Positions 1-7,047 of a DNA stretch of 11,274 bases are shown here, piece by piece. How positions within the stretch are numbered: the first letter of the stretch is position 1; each line of letters starts with the position of its first letter. The DNA is from an uncultured Collinsella sp. (GTDB taxonomy: Bacteria > Actinomycetota > Coriobacteriia > Coriobacteriales > Coriobacteriaceae), in NCBI GenBank assembly GCA_902494295.1, contig CABUSL010000065.1:1-11274 (forward strand), written 5' to 3'. The notes beneath the pieces were generated by a model. The model did not search any database. It was not told the DNA's origin and saw only the letters and a program-made list of their open reading frames with translations. A program made the translations under genes and the position numbers.

Positions 1-111
1 GACGGCTCTGGCATCGCCGCCGGGCTCGCCGCTGCCGCCGTGGCGACGACGGTCGCCGGCGCAGCAATGCTTGCCAGCGACCGCGAAAACAACGAAGGCG
101 CTAGCGAATAG
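1..111 (+). CDS. 3' end of an unknown protein with Ala/Gly-rich hydrophobic tail (partial)
   Basis: The reading frame is open from the first base and ends at TAG 109-111, giving 36 residues. The visible part is an Ala/Gly/Val-rich hydrophobic stretch (residues about 4-25) followed by a short charged tail rich in Asn, Glu and Asp. This could be a C-terminal membrane segment with a short tail, or the end of a low-complexity Ala-rich region. A strong intrinsic terminator begins 33 bases after the stop, which supports a real gene end here. The start and main body lie outside the window, so no function can be given. Confidence 0.6.
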   Translation, partial: DGSGIAAGLAAAAVATTVAGAAMLASDRENNEGASE

Positions 112-143
112 GCAAGCCGGTTTTCAGACGCATCGGCTCAATC

Positions 144-178
144 AGGGGCGCGGAATACCGTTCTGTGCCCCTATTTTT
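144..178 (+). terminator. Rho-independent terminator
   Basis: Arms AGGGGCGCGGAA (144-155) and TTCTGTGCCCCT (161-172) pair over 12 positions, two of them G-T, around the loop TACCG. A run of five T follows at 174-178. It lies just after the partial gene ending at 111 and points the same way. The minus side has no T-run, so it probably works in one direction only. Confidence 0.85.
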
Positions 179-280
179 GACATGAAGGGGTAGCGCATAA
201 AGGACGCCTCGCAGGTTGAACGACCAGCCACCGTGCCGCCAGATGCGCGGGCGTAAGTCTGGCCCGAACGCCGACGTCGG

Positions 281-550
281 CTACATCACCATGTTCAGCG
301 CGTTCACAAATTCCTGGGCCTGGGAGCGGCTGCTCAGGCTAAAGACACAGGCAGTCAACAACCTGTTGCGCAGAAAAACATTGCGGCCCTTGATCCTGTT
401 AACGCCCGTGATGTCCTTAAGGTAGACAATCTCGATATGCTTGCCGCCGAAAGTGCCCTTCTTGAGCACCTCGATGCGGTTGGGGTAAATCCTGACGTCT
501 TTAAACCCGCCCGAACCTTTGTCCTGGAACAGCAAAGTGTTGTTATCCAT
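281..550 (-). CDS. small PH-like (DUF4429/bPH-type) protein
   Basis: This encodes 89 residues with no signal peptide and no membrane segment. The pattern suggests a small bacterial pleckstrin-homology-like fold: an N-terminal strand segment (TLLFQDKGSGGFKDVRIYP), then EVLKKG, a middle IEIVYLKDITGV, and a C-terminal helix (SQAQEFVNALNMV). In such proteins the middle segment usually reads like 'IPLKDITxV' and the final helix like 'AxEFxxxI'. A GTG start at 595 would add 15 residues, but ATG 550 is preferred because GGGAG lies 8 bases upstream of it. A possible -10 box (TAAAAT, 596-601) would also put the transcript start downstream of the GTG. The gene is divergent from the YhcG gene. The assignment rests on motif style; the biological role is unknown. 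Confidence 0.6.
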   Translation of the reverse strand: MDNNTLLFQDKGSGGFKDVRIYPNRIEVLKKGTFGGKHIEIVYLKDITGVNRIKGRNVFLRNRLLTACVFSLSSRSQAQEFVNALNMVM

Positions 551-595
551 GCGTGTCACTCCCGCGGGGTTCGCTAAAACTGCCTCTATGGCCAC

Positions 596-710
596 ATTTT
601 AGTCACCGCAAGGCTCCCATGCGAAGGTGCCAGACAGCACAGCAATTCGTGTCCGCGCGAGGCTTTAAACTAAATGCGATAAAGATGCATTCCACAAGAG
701 GAAAGTGGGG
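596..710. promoter_or_regulatory. divergent promoter region between the PH-like gene and the YhcG gene
   Basis: This stretch separates two diverging genes. On the plus strand, TGCGATAAA (675-683) resembles an extended -10 element. It would start a transcript near 690, just before AGAGGA (697-702) and GGGG (707-710), the possible ribosome sites of the nuclease gene. On the minus strand TAAAAT (596-601) is a possible -10. I see no good -35 hexamer for either. Both calls are inference from consensus matching. Confidence 0.35.
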
Positions 711-715
711 CGACA

Positions 716-1768
716 GTGATGGGCGAACTGGTAAACCGTGGAGAATCGGTAATGGTGCCAGAAGTTTTTTACAAGCAGGTTTCCTCGATTCTCAACGCCG
801 CTCGCGACAAGGCCTATACCGCCGTTAACTTTGCGATGGTTGAGGCATATTGGGAGATCGGCAAGAGTATTGTTGATGAACAGGGCGGAGAGGAGCGCGC
901 AGCATATGGAGAGGCATTGATTGCAGGCCTCTCCAGAAGGCTTACCGCGGATTTCGGAAGAGGCTTTGGCATCGCAAACCTTCGCAATATGCGTCAGTTC
1001 TTTCTTGCGTTTCCAATTCGCGACGCACTGCGTAGCGAATTGAGCTGGACTCATTACCGCAGGTTGATGCGCATTCCCGACCCTGATGCTCGCGCCTGGT
1101 ACATGAACGAATGCGCCGATTCTCGTTGGAGCACGCGTCAGCTCGAGCGTCAGATCAACACCATGTTCCGCGAGCGCCCGCTTGCCAGCAAGGACAAGGA
1201 AGCCGTCACCCAGGAAATCCAAGAGAGCGCCCCGGCTCGTCGCCCCGACGATATCATCCGCGATCCATATGTACTGGAGTTTTTAGGTTTCTCGGACGAT
1301 ACTGCGTTTCGCGAGAGCGATCTAGAGCAGGCGCTCATCACACATCTTCAGAAGTTCCTGCTGGAGCTTGGCCGTGGCTTCGCTTTCGAGGCGCGCCAAA
1401 AGCGTATCACCTTTGATGGGCGCCATTTCTATATTGACCTTGTGTTTTACAACTATCTGATGCGCTGCTTCGTGCTTATCGACCTTAAGACGGACGATCT
1501 TACGCACCAGGACTTGGGCCAGATGCAAATGTATGTGAACTACTACACGCGCGAGCTCATGAACGAAGGCGACAATCCGCCCATAGGCATCGTGCTCTGC
1601 GCGGACAAAAGCGATTCGATTGTCGAGTACACGCTGCCCGAAGACAACGACCAAGTGTTTGCCGCCAAATACCTGCCGTATCTTCCAAGTAAGGAAGAGC
1701 TGGCGCGCGAGCTGAGTGCCGAGTACCGCGCCATCAACGAAGCGACTAATGGCGAAGCACAAGGATAG
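716..1768 (+). CDS. YhcG/DUF1016 family PD-(D/E)XK nuclease
   Basis: This is a full-length member (350 residues, family usually about 330-370) of the YhcG family: an N-terminal DUF1016 domain (about residues 15-160) joined to a C-terminal PD-(D/E)XK nuclease domain (about 180-340). Family hallmarks are AVNFAMVEAYWEIGK near residue 36, NLRNMRQFF near 88, FYIDLVFYN (Asp241) and LIDLKT (Asp256, Lys258), followed by HQDLGQMQMYVNYY. E204 is a candidate for the first acidic ligand. The nuclease core therefore looks intact. GTG 716 and ATG 719 lie behind GGGG, but ATG 752, with GGAG 8 bases upstream, is an equally good start and fits where family similarity begins. YhcG proteins are often near restriction-modification genes or mobile elements; none is visible here. 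An ADP-ribosylglycohydrolase gene follows 63 bases later. The cellular target is not established from sequence. Confidence 0.95.
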   Translation: MMGELVNRGESVMVPEVFYKQVSSILNAARDKAYTAVNFAMVEAYWEIGKSIVDEQGGEERAAYGEALIAGLSRRLTADFGRGFGIANLRNMRQFFLAFPIRDALRSELSWTHYRRLMRIPDPDARAWYMNECADSRWSTRQLERQINTMFRERPLASKDKEAVTQEIQESAPARRPDDIIRDPYVLEFLGFSDDTAFRESDLEQALITHLQKFLLELGRGFAFEARQKRITFDGRHFYIDLVFYNYLMRCFVLIDLKTDDLTHQDLGQMQMYVNYYTRELMNEGDNPPIGIVLCADKSDSIVEYTLPEDNDQVFAAKYLPYLPSKEELARELSAEYRAINEATNGEAQG

Positions 1769-1831
1769 CAATACGTTGCGACCGACACCACCGATGGCGC
1801 TCCACATCACCCGGGATAAGAGGAGCTTTCC

Positions 1832-2620
1832 ATGACAGACAGACCGAAAACAACGCTGCGCGACTGCATCTATGGGCTCGCCGTCGGCGACGCACTGGGC
1901 GTTCCCTACGAGTTCAGGCCCCGCGGCACGTTCGAATGCACCGACATGATCGGCTACGGCACGCATGGGCAGCCCGCCGGCACCTGGAGCGATGACACGT
2001 CCATGACGCTTGCTACCTGCGACTCGATTAGGGAGCTTGGGCACATCGACACCGCGGACATGCGCGACAAGTTCGTAAGCTGGATTGCCCGTGGCGAGTA
2101 TACGATCGACGGCGTTTTCGATTACGGCGGCACGACCGCCCGCGCCTTGCACACCGGCAAAGGAGGCTCCGGCGAGCGCGACAACGGCAACGGCTCGCTC
2201 ATGCGCATCGCGCCCCTGGCGTTCACCGATGCGACAGACGAAGAGGTCAGCAAGGTCTCCGCGATCACGCACGCTCACAGAACATCGACCGACGCATGCG
2301 TCATATTTGTCGAGCTGATGAGAGACGTTTTGAACGGCGTGCTCCCCTCATGGGTGCTCCAGCTGAAAGACGTACCCGAGCGTGGAATCAGGTCTGGCGG
2401 CTTCGTGCGCGACACGCTTAAGGCTGCCGCCTGGTGCTTCGTCAACACAAACTGTTACGAAGATTGCGTGCTTGCCGCCGTCAATCTGGGCGACGACACC
2501 GACACCACCGCAGCCGTCGCAGGCGCCCTCGCCGGCACGGCATACGGCATCGACGCCATCCCACGAGAGTGGATCGACACCCTGCGCGGTAAAGAGCTGA
2601 TAGAGCAGTGTTTGTTTTAG
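1832..2620 (+). CDS. ADP-ribosylglycohydrolase (DraG/ARH family)
   Basis: The protein has 262 residues, typical for a compact single-domain ARH/DraG hydrolase, which removes ADP-ribose from protein or nucleic acid acceptors using a two-metal site. The family motifs are all present: GDALGVPYEF (residues 19-28), the metal-binding WSDDTSMTL (52-60, Asp54, Asp55, Thr56), NGNGSLMRIAP (118-128), THAHR (146-150), and the C-terminal metal site NLGDDTDTTAAVAGALAG (218-235). Nothing catalytic appears missing. ATG 1832 is preceded by AGGAG at good spacing. There is no signal peptide, so it should act in the cytosol. It lies between the YhcG nuclease gene and a 73-residue unknown gene, all on one strand with 63- and 35-base gaps, so co-transcription is likely. 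No ADP-ribosyltransferase partner is visible, so the substrate remains open. Confidence 0.95.
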   Translation: MTDRPKTTLRDCIYGLAVGDALGVPYEFRPRGTFECTDMIGYGTHGQPAGTWSDDTSMTLATCDSIRELGHIDTADMRDKFVSWIARGEYTIDGVFDYGGTTARALHTGKGGSGERDNGNGSLMRIAPLAFTDATDEEVSKVSAITHAHRTSTDACVIFVELMRDVLNGVLPSWVLQLKDVPERGIRSGGFVRDTLKAAAWCFVNTNCYEDCVLAAVNLGDDTDTTAAVAGALAGTAYGIDAIPREWIDTLRGKELIEQCLF

Positions 2621-2655
2621 GGCGCACTCACAATAGAAACTGACCAGGAGACACC

Positions 2656-2877
2656 ATGGAAAGAGAGATCGCAAATATAGACGAGTTCCAAGTGGACGAA
2701 AACGGGATTCCGCTATTTCCAGCAGGACTGAAGGAAAAAGCCAACCTCTATGTCCTCCCCGACGGGCGTTACCTCCCCTGCGGGGTCTACCGGACCGACG
2801 ATGGCGGCTCGCTCATTTATGAGCCATCCGAGCTCAGCTTCTTCGGGCAGATGCTTGCTCAATTCAAAGAGTGCTAG
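2656..2877 (+). CDS. 73-residue protein of unknown function
   Basis: I do not recognise this protein. ATG 2656 follows AGGAG (2646-2650) with 5 bases between, a strong ribosome site, and the gene starts 35 bases after the ADP-ribosylglycohydrolase stop, so it is probably the last gene of that unit. The sequence is acidic at the N-terminus (EREIANIDEFQVDE), has a central strand-rich part (LYVLPDGRYLPCGVY, residues 31-45), and ends in a likely helix (SFFGQMLAQFKEC). There is no membrane segment or signal peptide. A terminator-like hairpin lies about 65 bases past the stop. It could be a partner or regulator of the hydrolase, but that is inference from position only. Confidence 0.75.
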   Translation: MEREIANIDEFQVDENGIPLFPAGLKEKANLYVLPDGRYLPCGVYRTDDGGSLIYEPSELSFFGQMLAQFKEC

Positions 2878-2944
2878 AGGTTTGATTGCCCGTTAGATCG
2901 ACACTGTTCCAAACCATGGGATGGGTAGCGAAGGGAGTCATAGA

Positions 2945-2970
2945 AAAGGGTCGGTTGCAGCCGACCCTTT
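2945..2970 (+). terminator. terminator hairpin closing the nuclease-hydrolase cluster
   Basis: A perfect 10-bp stem, AAAGGGTCGG with CCGACCCTTT, surrounds the 6-base loop TTGCAG. On the plus strand the T-run is only the three T of the stem. On the minus strand four T follow the stem, so the element may work in both directions. It lies 67 bases after the stop of the 73-residue gene. Confidence 0.65.
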
Positions 2971-3448
2971 AAGACGATAGCACCTGCGTTGCCCGCGCTT
3001 CCAAAGTTGACCGACTGAGGAGCGGGTTCCGCGGCACATCTTGATTTTACCCAGTGGGGCAGCTCTCTTGCAGCCGCTCCACTGTTTATTTACATCTGGC
3101 AACATCGGTATACAAGAGCCGGAGGGTTACATATAGGCAAGAAAACCTTAGCTCCTCCGACTCGCTTTCAGCTTAGCGCATTGGGGCGAACTAAACGGCA
3201 AACGCGCATCTCGGAGATACGCGAGCAGGCGCTAACAAGAGTGGTAAGTGGCTTCAAGATACGGAGCATCTCACAGGTACGGCACCGATGAGTTTGCTAT
3301 ACCGCGGCACCCAACAATTCCTCATTCGCAACGATATCCTGCCGCAACATTAAAAACTCCTGCACGACCCGCCCGCCCTAAAGAGCGAAACCCAGCGGTT
3401 GACGTCGCCGAGCTAGAGTTACCCAGCGATTGAACCCGCGTTCAGTCT
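2971..3448. other. gene-less stretch with possible degraded remnants
   Basis: No convincing gene is visible on either strand in these 478 bases. A plus-strand frame is open from the TGA near 3016 to a TGA near 3290 without a good start; its later part (about 3180-3286) reads like a plausible Arg-rich helical protein (TRISEIREQALTRVVSG) and may be a decayed coding remnant. A small imperfect hairpin lies at 3203-3223 (CGCG, ATCT, loop CGG, AGAT, CGCG). On the minus strand a 17-codon open frame (3350 down to 3297) has a good AGGAG site 6-7 bases ahead of its ATG, followed by a single TAG in an otherwise long open frame. None of these is strong enough to call a gene. Confidence 0.4.
3428..3447 (-). 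terminator. weak hairpin just past the immunity gene
   Basis: GATTGAAC and GTTCAGTC pair over 8 positions (one G-T) around the loop CCGC. The element lies directly after the stop codon of the minus-strand SUKH gene and so could end the toxin-immunity transcript. It has no T-run on the minus strand, which makes intrinsic termination doubtful. Confidence 0.25.
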
Positions 3449-3838
3449 TTAGCGCTTAACGTATTCAAGAAGTGAATCGCAAACCACCATGCATCCGGAC
3501 CCGGGAATGGAATAATAGACAATGCCATCCGCGTCCTGCCATGCGACGATGCCATCAACGCCCGTTCGCTCCAGGACATACCAAGCAGGGTCGATGTCGG
3601 GCCAGTTTCCACGTTCCGCTCGCGTTGCTCCAACAACATCAAGCCTCGGCGATTTACAGATACCCGTGAGCTCGTGCCCATTGACGCTGGCAAAGGAGCA
3701 GGACTCGAGGTAGCTTCTATATTCCTTCGAAAAGCTCAACCCCAGCTTTGCCTCAGCCTCGGTAATCGCGCCGGAGTCAGCCACGCCCAGACATCTGAAG
3801 TTCGGGAGCCCAGAAAGGCCCTGGTATACGTCGCTCAT
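3449..3838 (-). CDS. SUKH (SMI1/KNR4) family immunity protein
   Basis: This is a 129-residue cytosolic protein with the SMI1/KNR4 (SUKH) pattern. It has an N-terminal helix with ITEAEAKLGLSFSKEYRSYL (residues 25-44), the following ELTGI strand (56-60), a central YVLERTGVDGIVAWQDADG (87-105), and the VYYSIPGSG strand before a final helix (SLLEYVKR). SUKH proteins are known immunity proteins for polymorphic toxins, especially HNH-type nucleases. Here the gene starts 12 bases after the LHH-nuclease lipoprotein gene, with AGGG 7 bases ahead of ATG 3838. The natural reading is that it binds and blocks the nuclease domain of that neighbour. Length and motifs look complete. The family is judged by eye; the pairing is inferred from position. 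Confidence 0.88.
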   Translation of the reverse strand: MSDVYQGLSGLPNFRCLGVADSGAITEAEAKLGLSFSKEYRSYLESCSFASVNGHELTGICKSPRLDVVGATRAERGNWPDIDPAWYVLERTGVDGIVAWQDADGIVYYSIPGSGCMVVCDSLLEYVKR

Positions 3839-3850
3839 CCCAATACCCTA

Positions 3851-5059
3851 CTATTCCAACACCTGCGCCATGTACTCCCAGAAGGCCTTCCTCTTAGAGT
3901 CCCAGTTGTTCCCATCGGCGTGTACCTCGGACTTCGTCAACTTATGCCAAATCTTCGAGTTTCCTCCGAGCCTATGCTCCTCCTGCGTAAGGATCGCCAG
4001 GGTCGAGTCGACCTGTTGCCCGATATGGTGCAACTCGTAAGGCTCTCCGGTAGCGGGATCGAGTGCCGCCAGGCCCTCCTTCATCCTCTCAAGGTTCGTG
4101 TGCCCCATCTCATCAGTAAAGGTGAGATCGATATCGCGAATAAGAGCCGTCTCGCCGTTGACCATCTTGGGGGTAAGCCCTGCGTTTTTGATAATCTCGT
4201 ACTGATCCATGTCGTTAAATTGCTTGAGGACATCGAGCGGGAGCCCAGACTCCTTCTGAATGGACGCGACTTGGTCCATCGTCAAGCCGCCGGTGGTGGC
4301 ACCCCTTAGAGCCAGGGTCTTCTCGGCGCCTCCGCACAGCGCCCCACCAATCGCGCCCCACTTGAAGCCTTCGCTGCCGCTAAAAGCACCGGCCTTCAGA
4401 GCCTCATCCATGTCACCCGTCTCGATGCCCTTGAAGATGGCAGCAGAAACGCCGCTGATGGCGCCGGAGGACAGCGCGACCGCCGCTCCGGACTTGGCCG
4501 AGACAGCAAATATCACGCTTGCAGCAGGCGCTCCGGCAGCGCCGGTAACAGCGGATACCGTGACACACACAAGGATGACCCCCGTGCCGACGGCGATGTT
4601 CCTCACCACCTGGTCGTAGGTGTCATCGTAGCCCTCGAATGCCTTGGCAGTGGTCCGGCCGTCTTCACCGAGCGTGAAGACGTAGCGTTCGCCGCCGAAG
4701 GCTTCTTCAAGATCAGCAAGCGTATAGCCGAAGTAAATGTTCGACTGAGTGTTGTAGGAGAGCTCCTCAAGATATTCTTTCGAGACATATGTTGTCTGAA
4801 CGTTCTCGACGTAGTACTCATCGGAATCAATCTTCTGGACAAGGTCAGAATATACGGCATCCGCCACGTAGCGCTGAAGATCAGGGTCGGAAAGGGCCTC
4901 GAACTCGAGGCCTGCCGTCTGAATGGCGGCGACCTCATTCACCGATCCGGATGCTCCCACGCCAGACGACCCTCCAGACTGCTCGGTGGAGGACGCGCAG
5001 CCCGGAAGCCCGGACACTGCCATCACGATGACGAGTATCAGGGTAATGGCTCGCCTCAT
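3851..5059 (-). CDS. lipoprotein polymorphic toxin with C-terminal LHH (HNH-superfamily) nuclease domain
   Basis: The N-terminus is a lipoprotein signal: positive MRR, a hydrophobic core, and lipobox Leu-Pro-Gly-Cys with Cys21 as lipid anchor, then a Ser/Gly linker. Residues about 40-150 form an acidic extracellular-type region, and 155-210 hold two hydrophobic Gly/Ala/Val segments. A pretoxin-like part follows (GFKWGAIGGALCGGAE, about 231-246). The C-terminus (about 258-402) matches the LHH nuclease family: TNLERMKEGLAALDPATGEP, then YELHHIGQ with the catalytic His pair (344-345), TQEEHR (His362), and IWHKL (His372). Active-site residues appear intact, so it is probably a DNA- or RNA-cutting toxin. 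ATG 5059 overlaps the upstream stop in TGATG; a GTG at 5062 is also possible. A SUKH gene follows 12 bases later. How a lipid-anchored toxin reaches a target cell is not shown by the sequence. Confidence 0.9.
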   Translation of the reverse strand: MRRAITLILVIVMAVSGLPGCASSTEQSGGSSGVGASGSVNEVAAIQTAGLEFEALSDPDLQRYVADAVYSDLVQKIDSDEYYVENVQTTYVSKEYLEELSYNTQSNIYFGYTLADLEEAFGGERYVFTLGEDGRTTAKAFEGYDDTYDQVVRNIAVGTGVILVCVTVSAVTGAAGAPAASVIFAVSAKSGAAVALSSGAISGVSAAIFKGIETGDMDEALKAGAFSGSEGFKWGAIGGALCGGAEKTLALRGATTGGLTMDQVASIQKESGLPLDVLKQFNDMDQYEIIKNAGLTPKMVNGETALIRDIDLTFTDEMGHTNLERMKEGLAALDPATGEPYELHHIGQQVDSTLAILTQEEHRLGGNSKIWHKLTKSEVHADGNNWDSKRKAFWEYMAQVLE

Positions 5060-6324
5060 CACTCATCACCACCTTCCTCGCCATCGAGATCCGTATCGGG
5101 CACAGCGGGCCCAGATTCGCTGGAAACTTCAGTAACAGCTATCTTCTTGCACCGAGCTATCACGATGAACGCGAGAATGAGGACTAAGCCCACAGCGAGC
5201 AGGGCGATAACAGGGCCGCCCATGCTGGCGGCGTCCCCATTCTTGCCGGAGACCTCATTGGCCGACGCGTCGGTCTTTTTCAAGGCGGGCCTGAACGACC
5301 CGTCATCTGCGACGGTCGCGCCCTCCGCAATCCGCTCCTGGGCCTCGGCAAGTGTCATGTTGTTGGCGACCGAAGCCTTCATGGCATCGTTTGTACCCAC
5401 ATAGATCCTCTTGGTCGTGGCCTCCTCACCCGTATTGGGGTTCTTCACGGTCACCGTGTATATGCCCTCGTCTTCGAACACCGCACCGTCGGTCGCCGTC
5501 TTGTTGAAGCGCACGTCCTCGGTAAGGCCATCGCCGGTGCTGTTGAGAACCTCCCTCTTCACACTCACGTCAAGGTAGTGTGACCCAGCCATGTCAATCC
5601 GAAAGCCACTCGAGGTGACTGAGCCGTTGAACAGCTCGTTATTCGTCGCAGTGTCGAAGAGGAACATCATGGTGTTGCTGTTACGTACCTTGAACTTGAA
5701 GAAGATGCGGTAGTTGTTGTAGGCCGGCCTGAACGGCAGGAGGCCTGGCGACTCGATCTCGTAGTCGAGAGCCACCTCGTAATCACCCTCCTCGTACATG
5801 TCGATATGGGTGTTGGCGCCGACTTTGACGCTCGAAAGGTATTCAGTGCTGACGGTGGGCTCGGTTGAGGCGTTCTGGTAATCGGTGTGCTTGGTTATGA
5901 GGGCGCCGTGGCCGAAATCGGTCTTGGGGATGCCGAAATACTCGTCGTACCCGTTTCCGTCGCCGGAGATTTTTCTTTTGTCGTCCCCGTTCAGGGAATC
6001 GATACTCTGATTGAGCTGAAAGCTGAGCTCAACCTGATCGCCACTGTTTTTAAGAAACACGGGGACATCGTCGCCCGCTCTGCTCGTGAAGCCGCTGACG
6101 ACGAACCTGCCAAGCTTCCACCCGAAGTGGGGGTCCCCCTCTTTGATGCTGTTGGATTCCGAATAGCCGTTGTCCAGGCCCGTGTTGACAACCTTGTCGT
6201 AGTAGTACTTGTTGTCCTCGGAACCGTTGCTGCTTGAATCATCCGCCAGTGCGTTTGTGGGCAATGTAACCGATAGAGCAGCGACGGCGCACAGCACGGC
6301 AAGCAACGCGCGTTTCATTCTCAT
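5059..6324 (-). CDS. secreted single-pass membrane-anchored surface protein
   Basis: The 421-residue product starts with a Sec signal peptide (MRMKR, hydrophobic core, ALA at 25-27 before DD). The large outer part (about 28-366) is acidic, rich in Asn, Asp, Ser and Tyr, and strand-rich, with an Ig-like segment near its end (GIYTVTVKNPNTGEEATTKR) followed by TLAEAQERIAEGATVADDG. One membrane helix (about 371-390) is followed by RCKK and a 27-residue acidic tail, so the tail should face the cytosol. No LPXTG sorting signal is present. ATG 6324 has GGAG 7 bases upstream. Its stop shares a base with the start of the LHH toxin gene (TGATG), so the two are translationally coupled. I do not recognise the family. 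A role as receptor, adhesin or delivery partner for the toxin lipoprotein is inference from that coupling. Confidence 0.85.
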   Translation of the reverse strand: MRMKRALLAVLCAVAALSVTLPTNALADDSSSNGSEDNKYYYDKVVNTGLDNGYSESNSIKEGDPHFGWKLGRFVVSGFTSRAGDDVPVFLKNSGDQVELSFQLNQSIDSLNGDDKRKISGDGNGYDEYFGIPKTDFGHGALITKHTDYQNASTEPTVSTEYLSSVKVGANTHIDMYEEGDYEVALDYEIESPGLLPFRPAYNNYRIFFKFKVRNSNTMMFLFDTATNNELFNGSVTSSGFRIDMAGSHYLDVSVKREVLNSTGDGLTEDVRFNKTATDGAVFEDEGIYTVTVKNPNTGEEATTKRIYVGTNDAMKASVANNMTLAEAQERIAEGATVADDGSFRPALKKTDASANEVSGKNGDAASMGGPVIALLAVGLVLILAFIVIARCKKIAVTEVSSESGPAVPDTDLDGEEGGDE

Positions 6325-6361
6325 TCAAGCGCTCCTAGCACCCGTTTCGACAATAAAAGTC

Positions 6362-6390
6362 ATTATACAGAACGCCGCCAGCACATCGAA
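6362..6390 (-). promoter_or_regulatory. promoter of the surface protein-toxin-immunity operon
   Basis: The minus strand carries a perfect TATAAT (6362-6367) 38 bases upstream of the surface-protein start codon. That would give a leader of about 30 bases containing GGAG. The -35 position at 17-18 base spacing reads TTCGAT or TTTCGA, a poor match, so the promoter may need an activator or rely on the -10. No other promoter-like sequence is evident inside the coupled three-gene unit. Confidence 0.55.
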
Positions 6391-6403
6391 AGGGCGAGGG
6401 AGA

Positions 6404-6835
6404 CTACGTCGGAATAAGCCCAAGCACGGCGCACGCCGAGCATTTTAAGGCGTTTACATACGACGACGGGTACAGCTTGCCCGCCACGCCACAGCGTCGG
6501 ATTACGTCATCGGCAGGCGAACCGCAGCGATTATGGGTGCTCGCCATCAGCGCGACAAGCGTATTGTCCCGACCTCCATTCCAACCGAACACAGGCTGGA
6601 CGCCCAATGCCGGCAAGCTGGGCAACGCCACCCTCGCTCACCAATTCGCAAAGTATGCCGTCCTTATCGATGAAATAACGGGCGGAAGCTCTTGCCGATG
6701 AGCGCGAGAAGTACAACGGGTTGTTGCGCCCCGACGCCTCAGTACCGGCTCAGCGAACCACGATTATTGAGATGCGGCTGCCCCGGCGGTGTAGTTGCGG
6801 GAATCGCGCTGGATGAACTCCACGTCGTTAGCCAT
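6404..6835 (-). pseudogene. decayed N-acetylmuramoyl-L-alanine amidase (amidase_2 type)
   Basis: Three fragments in two frames line up with a peptidoglycan amidase. From ATG 6835 the frame reads MANDVEFIQRDSRNYTAG, typical of phage-type amidase N-termini, and stops soon after. A shifted frame (about 6775-6531) gives ISIIVV, then NNPLYFSRSSARASARYFIDKDG and ELVSEGGVAQLAG. The first frame resumes with PADDVIRR and VAGKLYPSSYV, matching the usual 'IPADxVIRHxDVTGKxCPxP' end. Against that family pattern, the three zinc-ligand His appear changed: VVH to VVR followed by a stop, AWHAG to AQLAG, and IRH to IRR; the Asp of HxDVTGK is Gly. At least two frameshifts plus in-frame stops are needed. The gene is dead as a lysin and suggests an old phage-derived or cell-wall gene beside the toxin operon. 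Family patterns are from memory; an alignment would settle it. Confidence 0.8.
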
Positions 6836-7047
6836 CCTGCCCTTCCGATGAGCACCATCAAAATTGACCCCATACACGAAGTTCCCAAGCAGGAGTGACC
6901 CCAGCCACTGCCTTCATCATCTAGGTCATCATCCAGGGCGACCACAAATCAGTTGGAAGCTGAATGCCGGTTTCAGGAGGCGCGCTAGAATGGTGGAAAA
7001 CCAGCAGCGTTGACCATATAAACGACAACCATCCGGAAGGAGCTTCC

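Noticed and set aside
1322..2278. Minus-strand open frame of 318 codons opposite the nuclease and hydrolase genes
   Set aside because: It is antisense to two genes with clear catalytic motifs and shows no motifs of its own.
3248..3433. Plus-strand 61-codon open frame in the gene-free stretch
   Set aside because: Composition is Pro/Arg-rich with no ribosome site or domain pattern, so I do not call it a gene.
3674..4309. Plus-strand open frame of 211 codons opposite the SUKH and toxin genes
   Set aside because: It is a shadow of well-supported minus-strand genes; it crosses both genes and lacks a sensible ribosome site.
6964..7047. N-terminal extension of the glycine-zipper protein from ATG 6964
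   Set aside because: GTG 7048 has a much stronger ribosome site, and the 28 extra residues lack structure continuous with the rest.
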